DNA of 39,727 nt, from contig CAJQQR010000212.1 of assembly GCA_905480545.1 (NCBI GenBank), forward strand, positions 1 to 39,727. The letters are read 5' to 3'. The stretch comes from an uncultured Pirellulaceae bacterium. Lineage in GTDB: Bacteria > Planctomycetota > Planctomycetia > Pirellulales > Pirellulaceae. The position numbers were made by a program, and so were the translations under genes. The notes below the pieces were generated by a model that was not told where the DNA came from, made no database searches, and saw only the letters and a program-made list of their open reading frames with translations. Position 1 is the first letter of the stretch. Each line of letters begins with the position of its first letter. Below, piece by piece: positions 9,170 through 18,541 of this stretch.

Positions 9170-10456
9170 ATGAAAACGCAACTTAACCGTCGTCATCTTC
9201 TCCGCGGAGCCGGTGCACTTATCGCGCTGCCCGCCCTCGAATCGATCGGCTTTCGCCGCTTTGCATCGGCTGCCTCAACAACACCCGCCGCCCCCGCCAA
9301 ACGCTGCGTCTTTCTCAGCATTGGCTTCGGCGTGACCAAAGAGACTTGGTTCCCAAACAGAGAGAAGACCGGCACGGACTACGAACTTTCCGAGGGGCTT
9401 GCTCCGCTCGCTCGGCACCAGGCTGATATTTCTGTGGTGCAGGGATGCGCCAACGAGTTTTCCAACGAAGCTCACTGGGGGAGCACGTTCTGGCTCACGG
9501 GAGCCAATCGTTATTCCGTGCCCGGCCAGAACATGGCCAACAGTATTTCCGTCGACCAAGTCGTGGCGAGGCAGTTAGGTAGAAACACACGCTTCTCCTC
9601 AATCCAGCTCAACAGTTCCGAGCTACAGGGTCATGGGCCCGGACTTTCCCTAGCCTGGGATCAACGCGGCAAACCCGTCGCCGGAGAGAACGATCCTGTT
9701 CAGGTGTTCCACAAGCTATTCTCCGCCGACGACCTGCCGCTGGAACAACGCCAAACAGCGATTGCGGAGAGCCGTAGCGTTCTCGACGCCGTGCTCGGCG
9801 AAGCCAAACGTGTGCAGCGTGGACTCTCGAAAACCGATACGGATAAGCTTGACGAGTACTTTCAAGGTATCCGCGACATCGAAACGCGACTCAAAAAGGA
9901 CGAAGCCTGGCTCGAAGTTCCCAAGGCCAAGGCTCCCCTCGGCGAACCGGAACCCGGACTCAAGGGGAAGGCCGAGATCGAAATTATGCAGGATCTCATC
10001 GTTGCCGCGTTGCAGACTGACAGCACCCGTTCGTTGACCTATCGCATGCCCGGTCAAAGTCTCCTACAGAGTCTCGATCTCAAACCCAGCGCGCATAATG
10101 TGAGCCATTACTCACCGGGTCCGCGTATGGAGGCATCGAAAATACGCGACAAGACTCACAGCCAATTACTGGCCCGACTGATCGATAAACTTAAGGCTAC
10201 CAAAGAAGTCGATGGTTCGAGTCTGTTCGACCATACGGCCGTGGCCTTCGGGTCGAACATCAGCTCCATTCACTACCTGACTAATTGTCCGACCATTCTC
10301 ACTGGCGGCGGAGCCAACCTGAAACTGGGCCAGCATCTCGTCTTACCGAAGGATACGCCACTATGCAACGTGTGGCTTACGATGTTGCAGGGACTCGGCA
10401 TCAACGCTTTGCGGCACGGCGACAGTACCGGCGTCGTGAAGGAGCTGCAGACTTAA
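9170..10456 (+). CDS. DUF1552 family exported protein
   Basis: The protein has 428 residues. The start at 9170 (MKTQLNRRHLLRGAG) places a Tat-like RR motif and hydrophobic core at the N-terminus; a GTG at 9125 would add 15 residues with no purpose. Visible family landmarks are CVFLSIGFGVTKETWFP, LDEYFQGIRDIE, LIVAALQTDSTR, HNVSHYS, and the C-terminal ILTGGGANL...HLVLPKDTPLCNVWL. It closely resembles the 5307-6614 protein. It lies 48 bp after the sensor gene and 65 bp before a second DUF1552 gene in the sigma-led operon. The family function is unknown; export and partnership with the DUF1592 proteins downstream are inferred. Confidence 0.92.
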   Translation: MKTQLNRRHLLRGAGALIALPALESIGFRRFASAASTTPAAPAKRCVFLSIGFGVTKETWFPNREKTGTDYELSEGLAPLARHQADISVVQGCANEFSNEAHWGSTFWLTGANRYSVPGQNMANSISVDQVVARQLGRNTRFSSIQLNSSELQGHGPGLSLAWDQRGKPVAGENDPVQVFHKLFSADDLPLEQRQTAIAESRSVLDAVLGEAKRVQRGLSKTDTDKLDEYFQGIRDIETRLKKDEAWLEVPKAKAPLGEPEPGLKGKAEIEIMQDLIVAALQTDSTRSLTYRMPGQSLLQSLDLKPSAHNVSHYSPGPRMEASKIRDKTHSQLLARLIDKLKATKEVDGSSLFDHTAVAFGSNISSIHYLTNCPTILTGGGANLKLGQHLVLPKDTPLCNVWLTMLQGLGINALRHGDSTGVVKELQT

Positions 10457-10521
10457 GTCTGTTGCGTTACCTGTGGATTTACAGATCGTCGTGCCATACG
10501 AATTGAAACCTCATTAACACT

Positions 10522-11763
10522 ATGACAACTAGCCAAATCATGAAAAGACGTACCTTACTCAAGGGAGCGGGGATTGCTTTGCTCCTTCCCTGCATGGAGA
10601 GTCTGGGGCAGGTTAGCCAGGCGGATTCGCCGCGCCGCTTGCTCACGATCGTTAATCACCTCAGCTTTTATCAGCCTGAATTAATCCCGCAGGCGGACGG
10701 CGCGTTCAAGAATCCGCCCCCGTTGTTGGCCGAGTTGTCCGATCACTTTGACCATCTGAAAATTTTCAGCGGACTGAACAACCCGGCGGTCCAGAACGGT
10801 TTTGGGCACACACCTTGCGTGGGCATTCTCTCCGGTTACTTCAACAAGTTGCACCGCAAGAATCGGCTGTCCATTGACCAGGCGATCGCCGATCTGATCG
10901 GGGCCGATACGCGTTTCAAATCGCTGGTCTTTCAAGCCGGGGAAAACCTGAACTTTTCACAGATTTCTTGGGACAAACACGGATTGCCGGTGAAACAAAT
11001 CGATTCTCCTCGCAAGATTTTCAACCTGCTTTTTCAGGTCGACGAAAACGAGAAGACGCAACAGCAAGTCCTCGCCGAAGACCGCAGCATACTGGATGCG
11101 GTTTTCGCCCAAGCCAAGTCCATGGAAAAACGTCTCAATGCCACCGACCGAGCGAAAATGGATGAGTATCTCACCTCTGTCCGTGAAGTAGAGCAGACGG
11201 TGAAACGTCGCGCCTACTGGGCTGACCGCTCCAAGCCGCAAGTGAATTACGAACTCGAAGACATCGACCGAAAGTCGGTGGACGACTACGTAGGCACCTT
11301 GCTCGAGCTTGCCGTCCTTGCTTTGGAAACAGATTCGACCCGTGCGGTCACGGTACAAATTCCATTCTGGGAAGGCTTCAAGGAACCGGCCCTAAGCGGT
11401 AACTATCACGACCTCTCCCACCACGGCCAGAAGGCAGAAAAGATTAAGAAACTGCTTATGCTGGAACATGCGATCCTGAAGCAGATCAACTCGTCGCTTA
11501 ACACCATGAAGCAGCGTACCGTAGGAAACAGCTCACTGTTCGATCAGACGACCACGCTCCTGACCGCCTCGATGGGAAGCGCCAACTCTCACAATTTCGA
11601 CGACCTTCCGGCTCTGGTGTTTGACTCCCGCATGAAGACCGCCGGCCATAGGAAAAAGAAGGACGCTCCGATGAGCAACCTGTACCTCAGTCTGTTGCAG
11701 CAATTTGGAGCGGAACACGACCGTTTTGGGGAAAGCACCGGGTCCTTCGAGGTGTTGTCATGA
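10522..11763 (+). CDS. DUF1552 family exported protein, divergent paralogue
   Basis: The protein has 413 residues from 10522; a second ATG at 10540 (MKRRTLLKGAG) would start directly on the Tat-like signal and is equally possible. The landmarks are MDEYLTSVREVE, LAVLALETDSTRAV, YHDLSHHG and a shorter C-terminal part with APMSNLYLSLLQQFG. It lacks the GGG...H...LP block seen in the neighbouring paralogue, having LPALVFD instead, so it belongs to a different subgroup, closer to the 35449-36678 protein. Its stop overlaps the next start (ATGA, 11760-11763), which implies translational coupling with the DUF1592 protein and a fixed stoichiometry. Confidence 0.91.
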   Translation: MTTSQIMKRRTLLKGAGIALLLPCMESLGQVSQADSPRRLLTIVNHLSFYQPELIPQADGAFKNPPPLLAELSDHFDHLKIFSGLNNPAVQNGFGHTPCVGILSGYFNKLHRKNRLSIDQAIADLIGADTRFKSLVFQAGENLNFSQISWDKHGLPVKQIDSPRKIFNLLFQVDENEKTQQQVLAEDRSILDAVFAQAKSMEKRLNATDRAKMDEYLTSVREVEQTVKRRAYWADRSKPQVNYELEDIDRKSVDDYVGTLLELAVLALETDSTRAVTVQIPFWEGFKEPALSGNYHDLSHHGQKAEKIKKLLMLEHAILKQINSSLNTMKQRTVGNSSLFDQTTTLLTASMGSANSHNFDDLPALVFDSRMKTAGHRKKKDAPMSNLYLSLLQQFGAEHDRFGESTGSFEVLS

Positions 11764-14213
11764 TGCGGCTGCGCAGTTGGATCACGCGTTTCATTTTTAG
11801 AAAGGCGAATCTGCGTCTGGCATTGGTTTCTGGTAATCCGAAGCGTAAGCGAGGGACTAGCCACGATCCGTTTTCCGTCGCTTACATTTCGAATGACCCT
11901 TGGGTACCACAATGGCGAGGTTTATCTATCGCAGTGCTTTTGGTTGGCTTTCTCTTGCCGAGGGCCCTCTGCGCGGACTCCAAACTGGAAAAGTTTTTCG
12001 CCCAAAACTGCGTTAAGTGCCATGGACCCGAAGAACAAAATGGCGAGGTAAGGTTGGACAATCCGGTGGACACGTTGTTCGCCGATCAGGAATTGCTTGA
12101 GAGCATTGCTACTGTGGTTGAGGCCGGAGAAATGCCGCCGGAAGGCGAGCCGCAACCCAAAGCCGAATCAGTCGCTGAGATCATGCAGTTGCTCCAAAAG
12201 CGTATATTTGCCATGCGCCCGGACAATCCGCTCAAGCGGCTGACCCGCGTTGAGTATACCAACACGATTCATGACCTCCTTGGGGTGGAGTTTGATTTCG
12301 CCGGCTTGCTGCCGCCCGATCATGTGGAGCATGGCTTCGACAAGTTTGGCGAGGCGCACCTTATGTCTCCGCATCAGGTGATGGCCTACCTCAAGACCGC
12401 TCGCTTTATCGCCGAGCGGGTGTTGCCCGATGCCAAACCCAAAACGAGGACGTGGGAATTCGATGTGCGACATTTTCATGGCAGCAAAAACTTTGCGACC
12501 GGCGGCGGTGGGGATTACCGTGATGGGGAAGACTATGTTCTCACAGGCTTTCGTCCGTACCGCAGCAATCTGCATTTCTCCATCGACCCGGAGAGCCACA
12601 AGCAATTTGCCGTTCCCGCCTTCGGAGTGTACCGGTTAGAAGTGAAGGCGCACTCAGAGAAATCCAACGAAGGCGAAGTCATCGGGATCAATCTCGGAGA
12701 CGGGCGTCATCCAACCAGCTTTCGGACGATCCGCCGGATCGCCTTGGCGCATGGCTCGAATGGTTTTACGACCGAGATCACTTTAAAGGCGAACGACCAA
12801 CTGGCCTTCACCTTTGATAGCGCTCGTGTGCCCGGTAGGAGTCTTGTAAAGATACCACACAAGGGTCCAGCGATGCGGTTTACGCATTTGAAGGTGACCG
12901 GCCCGGTGGCGGATCAGTGGCCAACGAAGGCAATGAAAGCCATCCTCCCCAAGCCGAACATGAGGCCGACGGAGCTGGTCGATCACATTGCATTGTTGCT
13001 CACGCAGCGGCCGATAATGGCAGAGGATCGCAAGGCATTTGTCGAGATCGCGCGGAGCCAGAAAAATTCCGGTGCCTCGATGACCGCCACCGCCCGCAGT
13101 GTGCTGATCGCGCTATTGACCTCTCCACACTTCATCTACAAGGCAGAATCGCCTGAGTTGACCGGCGTGGAACGAGCACATCGTCTGTCGTATTTTTTGT
13201 GGAACTCCGCCCCGGACACCGCACTTTTGAACGCGGCCAAGTCCGGCGTGCTGCGCAAGGATCCAACCGCCGAGGTAGAGCGAATGCTCAATGACGCTAG
13301 ATCTGGCCGCTTCATCGACGACTTTACCCGGCAGTGGTTGCAACTCGACAAGGTGGGCAACTTCGGGCCGGACGTCCGTGTGTTCAAGAATGTACGCCGA
13401 ATGACAGTTGATTCCATGGGGCGGGAAGGCCGCGAACTTTTTCGCCACCTGCTCAAAAACAATATGAGCATGGAACACTTCATCGATTCGGATTTCGTCA
13501 TGGTCAATGACCGTCTCGCCCGCTTCTACGGTTTGCCCGCCGTAAAGGGCGATGCCTTCGTGCCGGTGAAGCTGCCTGAGAAAAGCGAACGGGGCGGGCT
13601 TGTGGCCCAGGCCGGTTTCCTCAAGCTCACCTCCACCGACTTCGCCACTTCACCGATCCACAGGGGCTCGTGGATTCTCAAGAATCTCTACAACGAACGC
13701 ATCGAACCGCCCGCAGACGTGTTGATCAACGAGCCGGACATCCGGGGTACCGCCACCATCCGCGAAGCCATTCTCAAGCACCAGGAACTCGAAAGCTGCT
13801 CCCGCTGTCATTCGAAGATCGATCCCCTCGGTTTCGCCCTTGAATACTACGACCCGGTTGGACGCAAACGGAGTGAGTATCGTCACGTGGAAGAACTCCC
13901 TGTCGAGCGAGAGGGAACGACGTTCACAAAAAAAATCCATTTCACAAAGGTACCGATTGATGCTGCCATGAAACTTCCCAATGGTCGTGAGGTGCGCGAC
14001 CTGCCGACGCTCAAGGCCGCCCTGATGGCCGACCGGGAACGCATTCTCAAGGGCATCATCGGGAAACTCATCAGCTACGCGCATGGTCGCGAAGTCACCC
14101 GGGCTGACCGTCCGCATGTCGACGCAGTCTTCGAGTCGATTGCTCAAGAGAATTCCTCTCTTCGTGCCGCCATCCATGCCATCGTGGCACACCCTGCTTT
14201 CGGTCGGAAATAA
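11760..14213 (+). CDS. Secreted cytochrome c/DUF1587-DUF1592-DUF1588-DUF1585 protein
   Basis: The protein has 817 residues. After an odd N-terminus, residues about 51-72 form a signal-peptide-like core (GLSIAVLLVGFLLPRALCA). The heme motif C84-V-K-C-H88 follows in a planctomycete cytochrome c segment (PEEQNGEVRLD, GEMPPE). DUF1587 begins at LKRLTRVEYTNTIHDLLG. DUF1592 has RAHRLSYFLWNSAPD, DUF1588 has ERGGLVAQAGFLKLTS and a second CxxCH at 680-684 (CSRCHSKIDPLGFALE), and DUF1585 ends the protein. There is no DWIELEGP module. Residues 25-48 are encoded by a palindromic repeat (GNPKRKRG), so the true start may be a later GTG/TTG, or the leader may be cleaved. It is coupled by a 4-bp overlap to the preceding DUF1552 gene. 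Likely periplasmic or extracytoplasmic; the substrate is unknown. Confidence 0.9.
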   Translation: MMRLRSWITRFIFRKANLRLALVSGNPKRKRGTSHDPFSVAYISNDPWVPQWRGLSIAVLLVGFLLPRALCADSKLEKFFAQNCVKCHGPEEQNGEVRLDNPVDTLFADQELLESIATVVEAGEMPPEGEPQPKAESVAEIMQLLQKRIFAMRPDNPLKRLTRVEYTNTIHDLLGVEFDFAGLLPPDHVEHGFDKFGEAHLMSPHQVMAYLKTARFIAERVLPDAKPKTRTWEFDVRHFHGSKNFATGGGGDYRDGEDYVLTGFRPYRSNLHFSIDPESHKQFAVPAFGVYRLEVKAHSEKSNEGEVIGINLGDGRHPTSFRTIRRIALAHGSNGFTTEITLKANDQLAFTFDSARVPGRSLVKIPHKGPAMRFTHLKVTGPVADQWPTKAMKAILPKPNMRPTELVDHIALLLTQRPIMAEDRKAFVEIARSQKNSGASMTATARSVLIALLTSPHFIYKAESPELTGVERAHRLSYFLWNSAPDTALLNAAKSGVLRKDPTAEVERMLNDARSGRFIDDFTRQWLQLDKVGNFGPDVRVFKNVRRMTVDSMGREGRELFRHLLKNNMSMEHFIDSDFVMVNDRLARFYGLPAVKGDAFVPVKLPEKSERGGLVAQAGFLKLTSTDFATSPIHRGSWILKNLYNERIEPPADVLINEPDIRGTATIREAILKHQELESCSRCHSKIDPLGFALEYYDPVGRKRSEYRHVEELPVEREGTTFTKKIHFTKVPIDAAMKLPNGREVRDLPTLKAALMADRERILKGIIGKLISYAHGREVTRADRPHVDAVFESIAQENSSLRAAIHAIVAHPAFGRK
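11832..11899. repeat. REP-like palindromic repeat, copy 1
   Basis: The left arm (11832-11857, aatccgaagcgtaagcgagg core) and right arm (about 11873-11898) are imperfect inverted complements around a 15-base spacer. The same two-arm pattern recurs at 18455-18527. Left arms read in frame as GNPKRKRG or GNPTRQRG, a phrase typical of scattered planctomycete repeats. This copy lies inside the apparent N-terminus of the DUF1592 gene. Confidence 0.75.
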
Positions 14214-14309
14214 AGGCTTGATGAATTCCCATAACCATTTATTACCCATAACCGACGTGTCGCTGACTTTGTACTACCGAAAGTCGTGGCGACATCTACG
14301 GAATAACAA

Positions 14310-17300
14310 ATGATACGTTTCCTACTTACAACATTCCTCGTCGTTTTTTTCTTCCGCTCCGTCGCGCAGGCCGCTCCACAGGAAGCGCGTCTTGCTGACA
14401 AACACCTGCCTTTCCTCAAATCATATTGCTTTGACTGTCACGATTCGGGGACGCAGGAAGGCAAAGTCGATCTGGAAACACTGCCGCTGAATATTACCAC
14501 TTTCGAGCAAGCGGAACTCTGGCAGAAGATTCTCAACGCATTGAACGCCGGTGAAATGCCGCCGAATGATTCTGAGCAACCAGGTAACTCTGAGAAAACA
14601 GATTTTCTTGACGCGTTGGCTCAAGCAATGGTCGATGCACGAAAAAAATTGTCGGATTCAGGTGGCAAGATAACCATGCGCCGCCTCAATCAACGCGAAT
14701 ACCGCAACACCATCCAACAGTTGACCGGTGTCAAAGTCGATGTCAATTCACTTCCCACCGATGGCGGATCAGGTGCATTTGATACCGTGGGGGCGTCGCA
14801 GTTCATCTCCAGCGACCAGATCGAGCAGTATCTCAAGCTGGGACGCAGCACGATTGACGAGGCTTTCGAGCGTCAAGGGGCAATGGGACAGGAAACAAAA
14901 ACGTTCCGGGTCGAGCCTGAAAACACCGTAAACGGGAAGAGCCGCAAGAACATGGCTCAACAGGAAGAGATCTATAAGCGATACCTCCTTTGGAAGGCTG
15001 AAGTTGACAAAGCCGCGGCCCTTCCTGAGAACAAGGACGTTCTCGCGCAGATTCGCACAAAATACAAGATTGATGATCTGACCGACAGCATCAGGCTCTA
15101 TCAAAACACCAGCCTCCTAAAGGGGGCCCCCGATGCGACGAAGTTTGGGTTCAGAGATGGCAATCAAGCGTCCTTTTCATTCCAGGGAGGCTATGGCCGT
15201 ACCTACGCCTACATGAAACAATACCTCGAGTTTCCCAACAGTGACCGCGGCACTTACCTAAAACTCGCTTGGGGCATCCAGCGGATCGACGTTACCCCCA
15301 ATTCCAAGAACGTTCCTCCCGGGACCTACAATTTAAGAATTCGGGCCGGATTCGTGGAAGGTTCGGATCCCTCTCGTCACTTCATCGAGGTTGGGCATCC
15401 CCAGCGTGTCAACGGAGTACCGGCCGGTTTCGCAAGCAAACCGCTTGCCAGCCTTCAGGTCACCGGCACCGAGAAAAAACCGGAGATCATCGAATGCACC
15501 GTGGTGATAGGGTCGAAGACGCCACGCGAATTCGGCATTCAGGAACGTCAGCCAGAGGGTAACAAAAAAACTCTCAATAGAGAATTCTACGCATACAAGC
15601 GGAAGAACGGCTACGGCACCCCGCCGGCAATCTGGGTTGACTGGATCGAGCTGGAAGGTCCGATCACTGAGGCTCCGGTTACACAAGCCAGAATCGTTCG
15701 CGTTGAGCCCGAGCAAACGATTAATCCGGATAATGAAAAAGAAATCGCTCAAATCGAAGAACGACAGGAACGTTTTAAGCGGTGGAAGAAAGGAGTCGAT
15801 GAAGCAGCCAAGACTCCTGAGAATCAAGGGATCATTGCCGAGATTCGAAAGACGAATCGCCTGATCGATCACCCCAACCGATTTTATACTTTTGCCGACC
15901 GGTTAAAGGGCACTCCCAATCCAAGCGACTTTGGGTTTGTCGACTCGGCCAAAGCTGCCGCTGCAGATCCTTCACGAAGCCGAAGTCTGGCTCTACACAA
16001 GCATTACGTTACCCTGCCGCATCGCGACCGCGGCACCTACTTGAAGCTGGCTCACGGCACCGGTCGCGTCATTGTTCCCCACAAGGGAGAGGAATTGCCG
16101 CCCGGCAGTTATGTCATGCGCGTGCGTGTCGGGGCAGTAAAAGGGGCGCCAGCCTCGCGACGATTCATCCAGGTAGGACATCCCCAGCGCAAAATCGAGA
16201 GTAGAAACTGGGGACTTGAAGGCCGGGCCATCAGCAGCCATCAAGTCACCGGAACCATCCAAGACCCAGAAACTATAGAAATTCCGCTTGAGGTCACCGC
16301 CAATTCGATTCGCGAGTTCGCCATCCAGGAGAAACAGCCCAACACGGGAAACCTGAAAGAACTTTGGGATGCGCATAACAAGTTGAAGAAAGAAAACGGA
16401 TACGGCCACCCTCCCGCGATCTGGATCGATTGGATTGAGTTGGAAGGACCACATAGCGGCACTCGCAAACGATGGAAACAACGCCGCGAAGTTGAACAGC
16501 ATGCCAATGCAAAGGTTGGTGGCACGTACAACGGCTACTTCAAAGGTGGCCATGACAAAGCCAAAGCCTTTCTGGAAACCGGCAATCCCCAGGAGGGCAT
16601 CGTCGATGAACAGGAAGCAAAGTTTCGCATTGGAGCGTTCGAGGAACACGGTCCAAGCTACCGTCGGTACCTGGATGATCCGCTCACGAAGAACGGATCG
16701 TTCCTGACTATATCCAACGAAAACAAAGAAGAATTCATTGCATTGCCGCCGGAACATCCCTCTGGCTGGCGAGAAACAAAGCACGTTGTGGAGTCCCTGC
16801 CTGTGGGTGATTACAAACTGCGTTTTCGCATCGGCGCCGTCGAAGGCACGCCGAGTGAACGTCACTTTGTCGATCTGGGTGCCGTTCCAGAGAAGGGCCA
16901 GTTCAACCATCTGGCGACCTTTCAAATCACCGGTTCGACCGACAACCCTCAGACCATCGAAGTACCGGTTCAACTTTCCAATAACGGCCCTCGCAAATTC
17001 GCACTTCGTGAAAAGCGTGACCCGAAGAGGGATCAGCAGCGTTACAAGGCTGCCGTGAAAGAAACCGGACTTGGCCCAGTTCCAGCTCTCTGGATTGACT
17101 GGGTCGAGTGGGAAGGGCCCTTTAAAACAGGGTCAGATCAATCCGCGCTCGTCGAATCACTGGCCCGCAATGATGCGGATCTTGAGGACTCGCTACGAGC
17201 CCAAAAAATAATTGAGCATTTCGCGCGACGAGCATTTCGGAATGTGTCGCCGGAATCCGACTTCGTCAATCGCCTCGTCGCCATCCATGAGTCACGTCGC

Positions 17301-18446
17301 AAAGCAGGCGACTCGTTTGACGTTGCAATTCGCACGCCGTTAAGTGTCATTCTTGCTTCGCCGGGATTCCTCTATCTCCACGAACCAGGTGACGAAGTCG
17401 AACGACGCCAGCTCAGTGATCGAGAATTGGCCGTGCGACTTTCTTACTTCCTCTGGAGCGGGCCGCCGGATGCAGAACTGCTCCAGCTCGCGGAAGAGAA
17501 AAAACTGCATCATCCGGAAACGCTGCGGCAGCAGGTTGATCGACTGATTGCTGATCCGCGTTCGGATGAATTCGTGTCCGGCTTTGTCCATCAATGGCTG
17601 GATATGGAGCGACTCGATTTTTTTCAGTTCGATGTTAAACTCCACCGAGATTTTGATGAAAGCACCCGGGCTGCCACGCGTGAAGAGGTCTATCAGTCCT
17701 TCGCCCACGTGCTTCGCAATTCCAAAGATGGTCGCATCGGTAAGCTCTTGAAGAGCGACTACGTTTTCGTCAACGGCCTGCTCGCCACCTACTACGGCAT
17801 CGAAGGCGTCACGGGCGACGAGTTCCGTAAAATCGGACTACCCGCCGATTCGCCTCGGGGCGGATTACTCGGTATGGCCGCCATCCACGCGATGGGCAGC
17901 GACGGCGTCGTATCCAGCCCCGTCGAGCGTGGGGCATGGGTGCTGCGTCATCTCCTCAACGATCCACCACCACCAGCACCGCCGAACGTCCCGCAAATCT
18001 CCCGGCTGAATGACCAGGTGCTCACCACGCGGGAACGCTTGATCGCCCACCAAGAAGAAGCCCAATGCGCCAGTTGCCACCGCAAAATTGATCCGATCGG
18101 TTTCGGGTTGGAGAACTTTAACGCCGCCGGAAAGTGGCGCACCACGGACCATGCCGGAGGAAAGGGTAAAAAAGGGAAGACGTGGACGATCGACGCCTCA
18201 GGAGCATTCCACAAAGGCCCCGCCTTCAGCGATTACAACGAACTACGCGACCTCATCGCAAAACGCGAAGAGGACTTCGCCCGCGGTTTCGCCGAGCACT
18301 TGATCGAATACGCGTTAGGGCGACCGTTTGGCTTCACGGATGAGGACCTCGCCAGGGAGATTGTCAGCTCTGCGAAGTCCAAAGAATTCATTGTCAGCAA
18401 GTTTATTCAAGCACTCGTTCAGAGCAAACCGTTTCGGACGAAGTGA
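14310..18446 (+). CDS. Secreted cytochrome c/DUF1592 protein with triplicated beta-domain module
   Basis: The protein has 1378 residues. Residues 1-21 are a signal peptide (cleavage after VAQA). The heme motif C40-F-D-C-H44 is followed by DUF1587 (MRRLNQREYRNTIQQLTG, from 123). Residues about 198-940 hold a module repeated three times: units at about 198-451, 462-715 and 716-938. Each ends in a W(I/V)DW(I/V)E-EGP signature and carries RGTYLKLA or GSFLTI, an L(R/M)(I/V/F)R.GAV-like strand and RHF(I/V)-(V/D)GH-like motifs; the third unit is the most divergent. DUF1595 (965-1025), DUF1592 (RLSYFLWSGPPD, 1043), DUF1588 (SPRGGLLGMAA, plus the second motif C1253-A-S-C-H1257) and DUF1585 complete it. 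The 508-5181 paralogue has only one copy of the module. It lies 96 bp after the preceding gene, in the sigma-led operon. Confidence 0.9.
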   Translation: MIRFLLTTFLVVFFFRSVAQAAPQEARLADKHLPFLKSYCFDCHDSGTQEGKVDLETLPLNITTFEQAELWQKILNALNAGEMPPNDSEQPGNSEKTDFLDALAQAMVDARKKLSDSGGKITMRRLNQREYRNTIQQLTGVKVDVNSLPTDGGSGAFDTVGASQFISSDQIEQYLKLGRSTIDEAFERQGAMGQETKTFRVEPENTVNGKSRKNMAQQEEIYKRYLLWKAEVDKAAALPENKDVLAQIRTKYKIDDLTDSIRLYQNTSLLKGAPDATKFGFRDGNQASFSFQGGYGRTYAYMKQYLEFPNSDRGTYLKLAWGIQRIDVTPNSKNVPPGTYNLRIRAGFVEGSDPSRHFIEVGHPQRVNGVPAGFASKPLASLQVTGTEKKPEIIECTVVIGSKTPREFGIQERQPEGNKKTLNREFYAYKRKNGYGTPPAIWVDWIELEGPITEAPVTQARIVRVEPEQTINPDNEKEIAQIEERQERFKRWKKGVDEAAKTPENQGIIAEIRKTNRLIDHPNRFYTFADRLKGTPNPSDFGFVDSAKAAAADPSRSRSLALHKHYVTLPHRDRGTYLKLAHGTGRVIVPHKGEELPPGSYVMRVRVGAVKGAPASRRFIQVGHPQRKIESRNWGLEGRAISSHQVTGTIQDPETIEIPLEVTANSIREFAIQEKQPNTGNLKELWDAHNKLKKENGYGHPPAIWIDWIELEGPHSGTRKRWKQRREVEQHANAKVGGTYNGYFKGGHDKAKAFLETGNPQEGIVDEQEAKFRIGAFEEHGPSYRRYLDDPLTKNGSFLTISNENKEEFIALPPEHPSGWRETKHVVESLPVGDYKLRFRIGAVEGTPSERHFVDLGAVPEKGQFNHLATFQITGSTDNPQTIEVPVQLSNNGPRKFALREKRDPKRDQQRYKAAVKETGLGPVPALWIDWVEWEGPFKTGSDQSALVESLARNDADLEDSLRAQKIIEHFARRAFRNVSPESDFVNRLVAIHESRRKAGDSFDVAIRTPLSVILASPGFLYLHEPGDEVERRQLSDRELAVRLSYFLWSGPPDAELLQLAEEKKLHHPETLRQQVDRLIADPRSDEFVSGFVHQWLDMERLDFFQFDVKLHRDFDESTRAATREEVYQSFAHVLRNSKDGRIGKLLKSDYVFVNGLLATYYGIEGVTGDEFRKIGLPADSPRGGLLGMAAIHAMGSDGVVSSPVERGAWVLRHLLNDPPPPAPPNVPQISRLNDQVLTTRERLIAHQEEAQCASCHRKIDPIGFGLENFNAAGKWRTTDHAGGKGKKGKTWTIDASGAFHKGPAFSDYNELRDLIAKREEDFARGFAEHLIEYALGRPFGFTDEDLAREIVSSAKSKEFIVSKFIQALVQSKPFRTK

Positions 18447-18454
18447 AATCAAAT

Positions 18455-18527
18455 GGCAACCCGACGCGTCAGCGAGGGACCGAGCCTAGTCAACATAAAT
18501 CCGTCCTCGCTCATGCGTTGAGTTACC
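18455..18527. repeat. REP-like palindromic repeat, copy 2
   Basis: The left arm (18455-18480, containing gacgcgtcagcgagggac) and right arm (18503-18527, gtcctcgctcatgcgttg core) are inverted complements with about 22 bases between them. It fills the gap between the 14310-18446 gene and the EF-hand gene. Both arms match copy 1 at 11832-11899. As RNA it could form a hairpin and might act in termination or mRNA stability. A 12-base match to part of the arm (cgtcagcgaggg) recurs at 19342-19353. Confidence 0.75.
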
Positions 18528-18541
18528 AAGAGATTTCGAAA

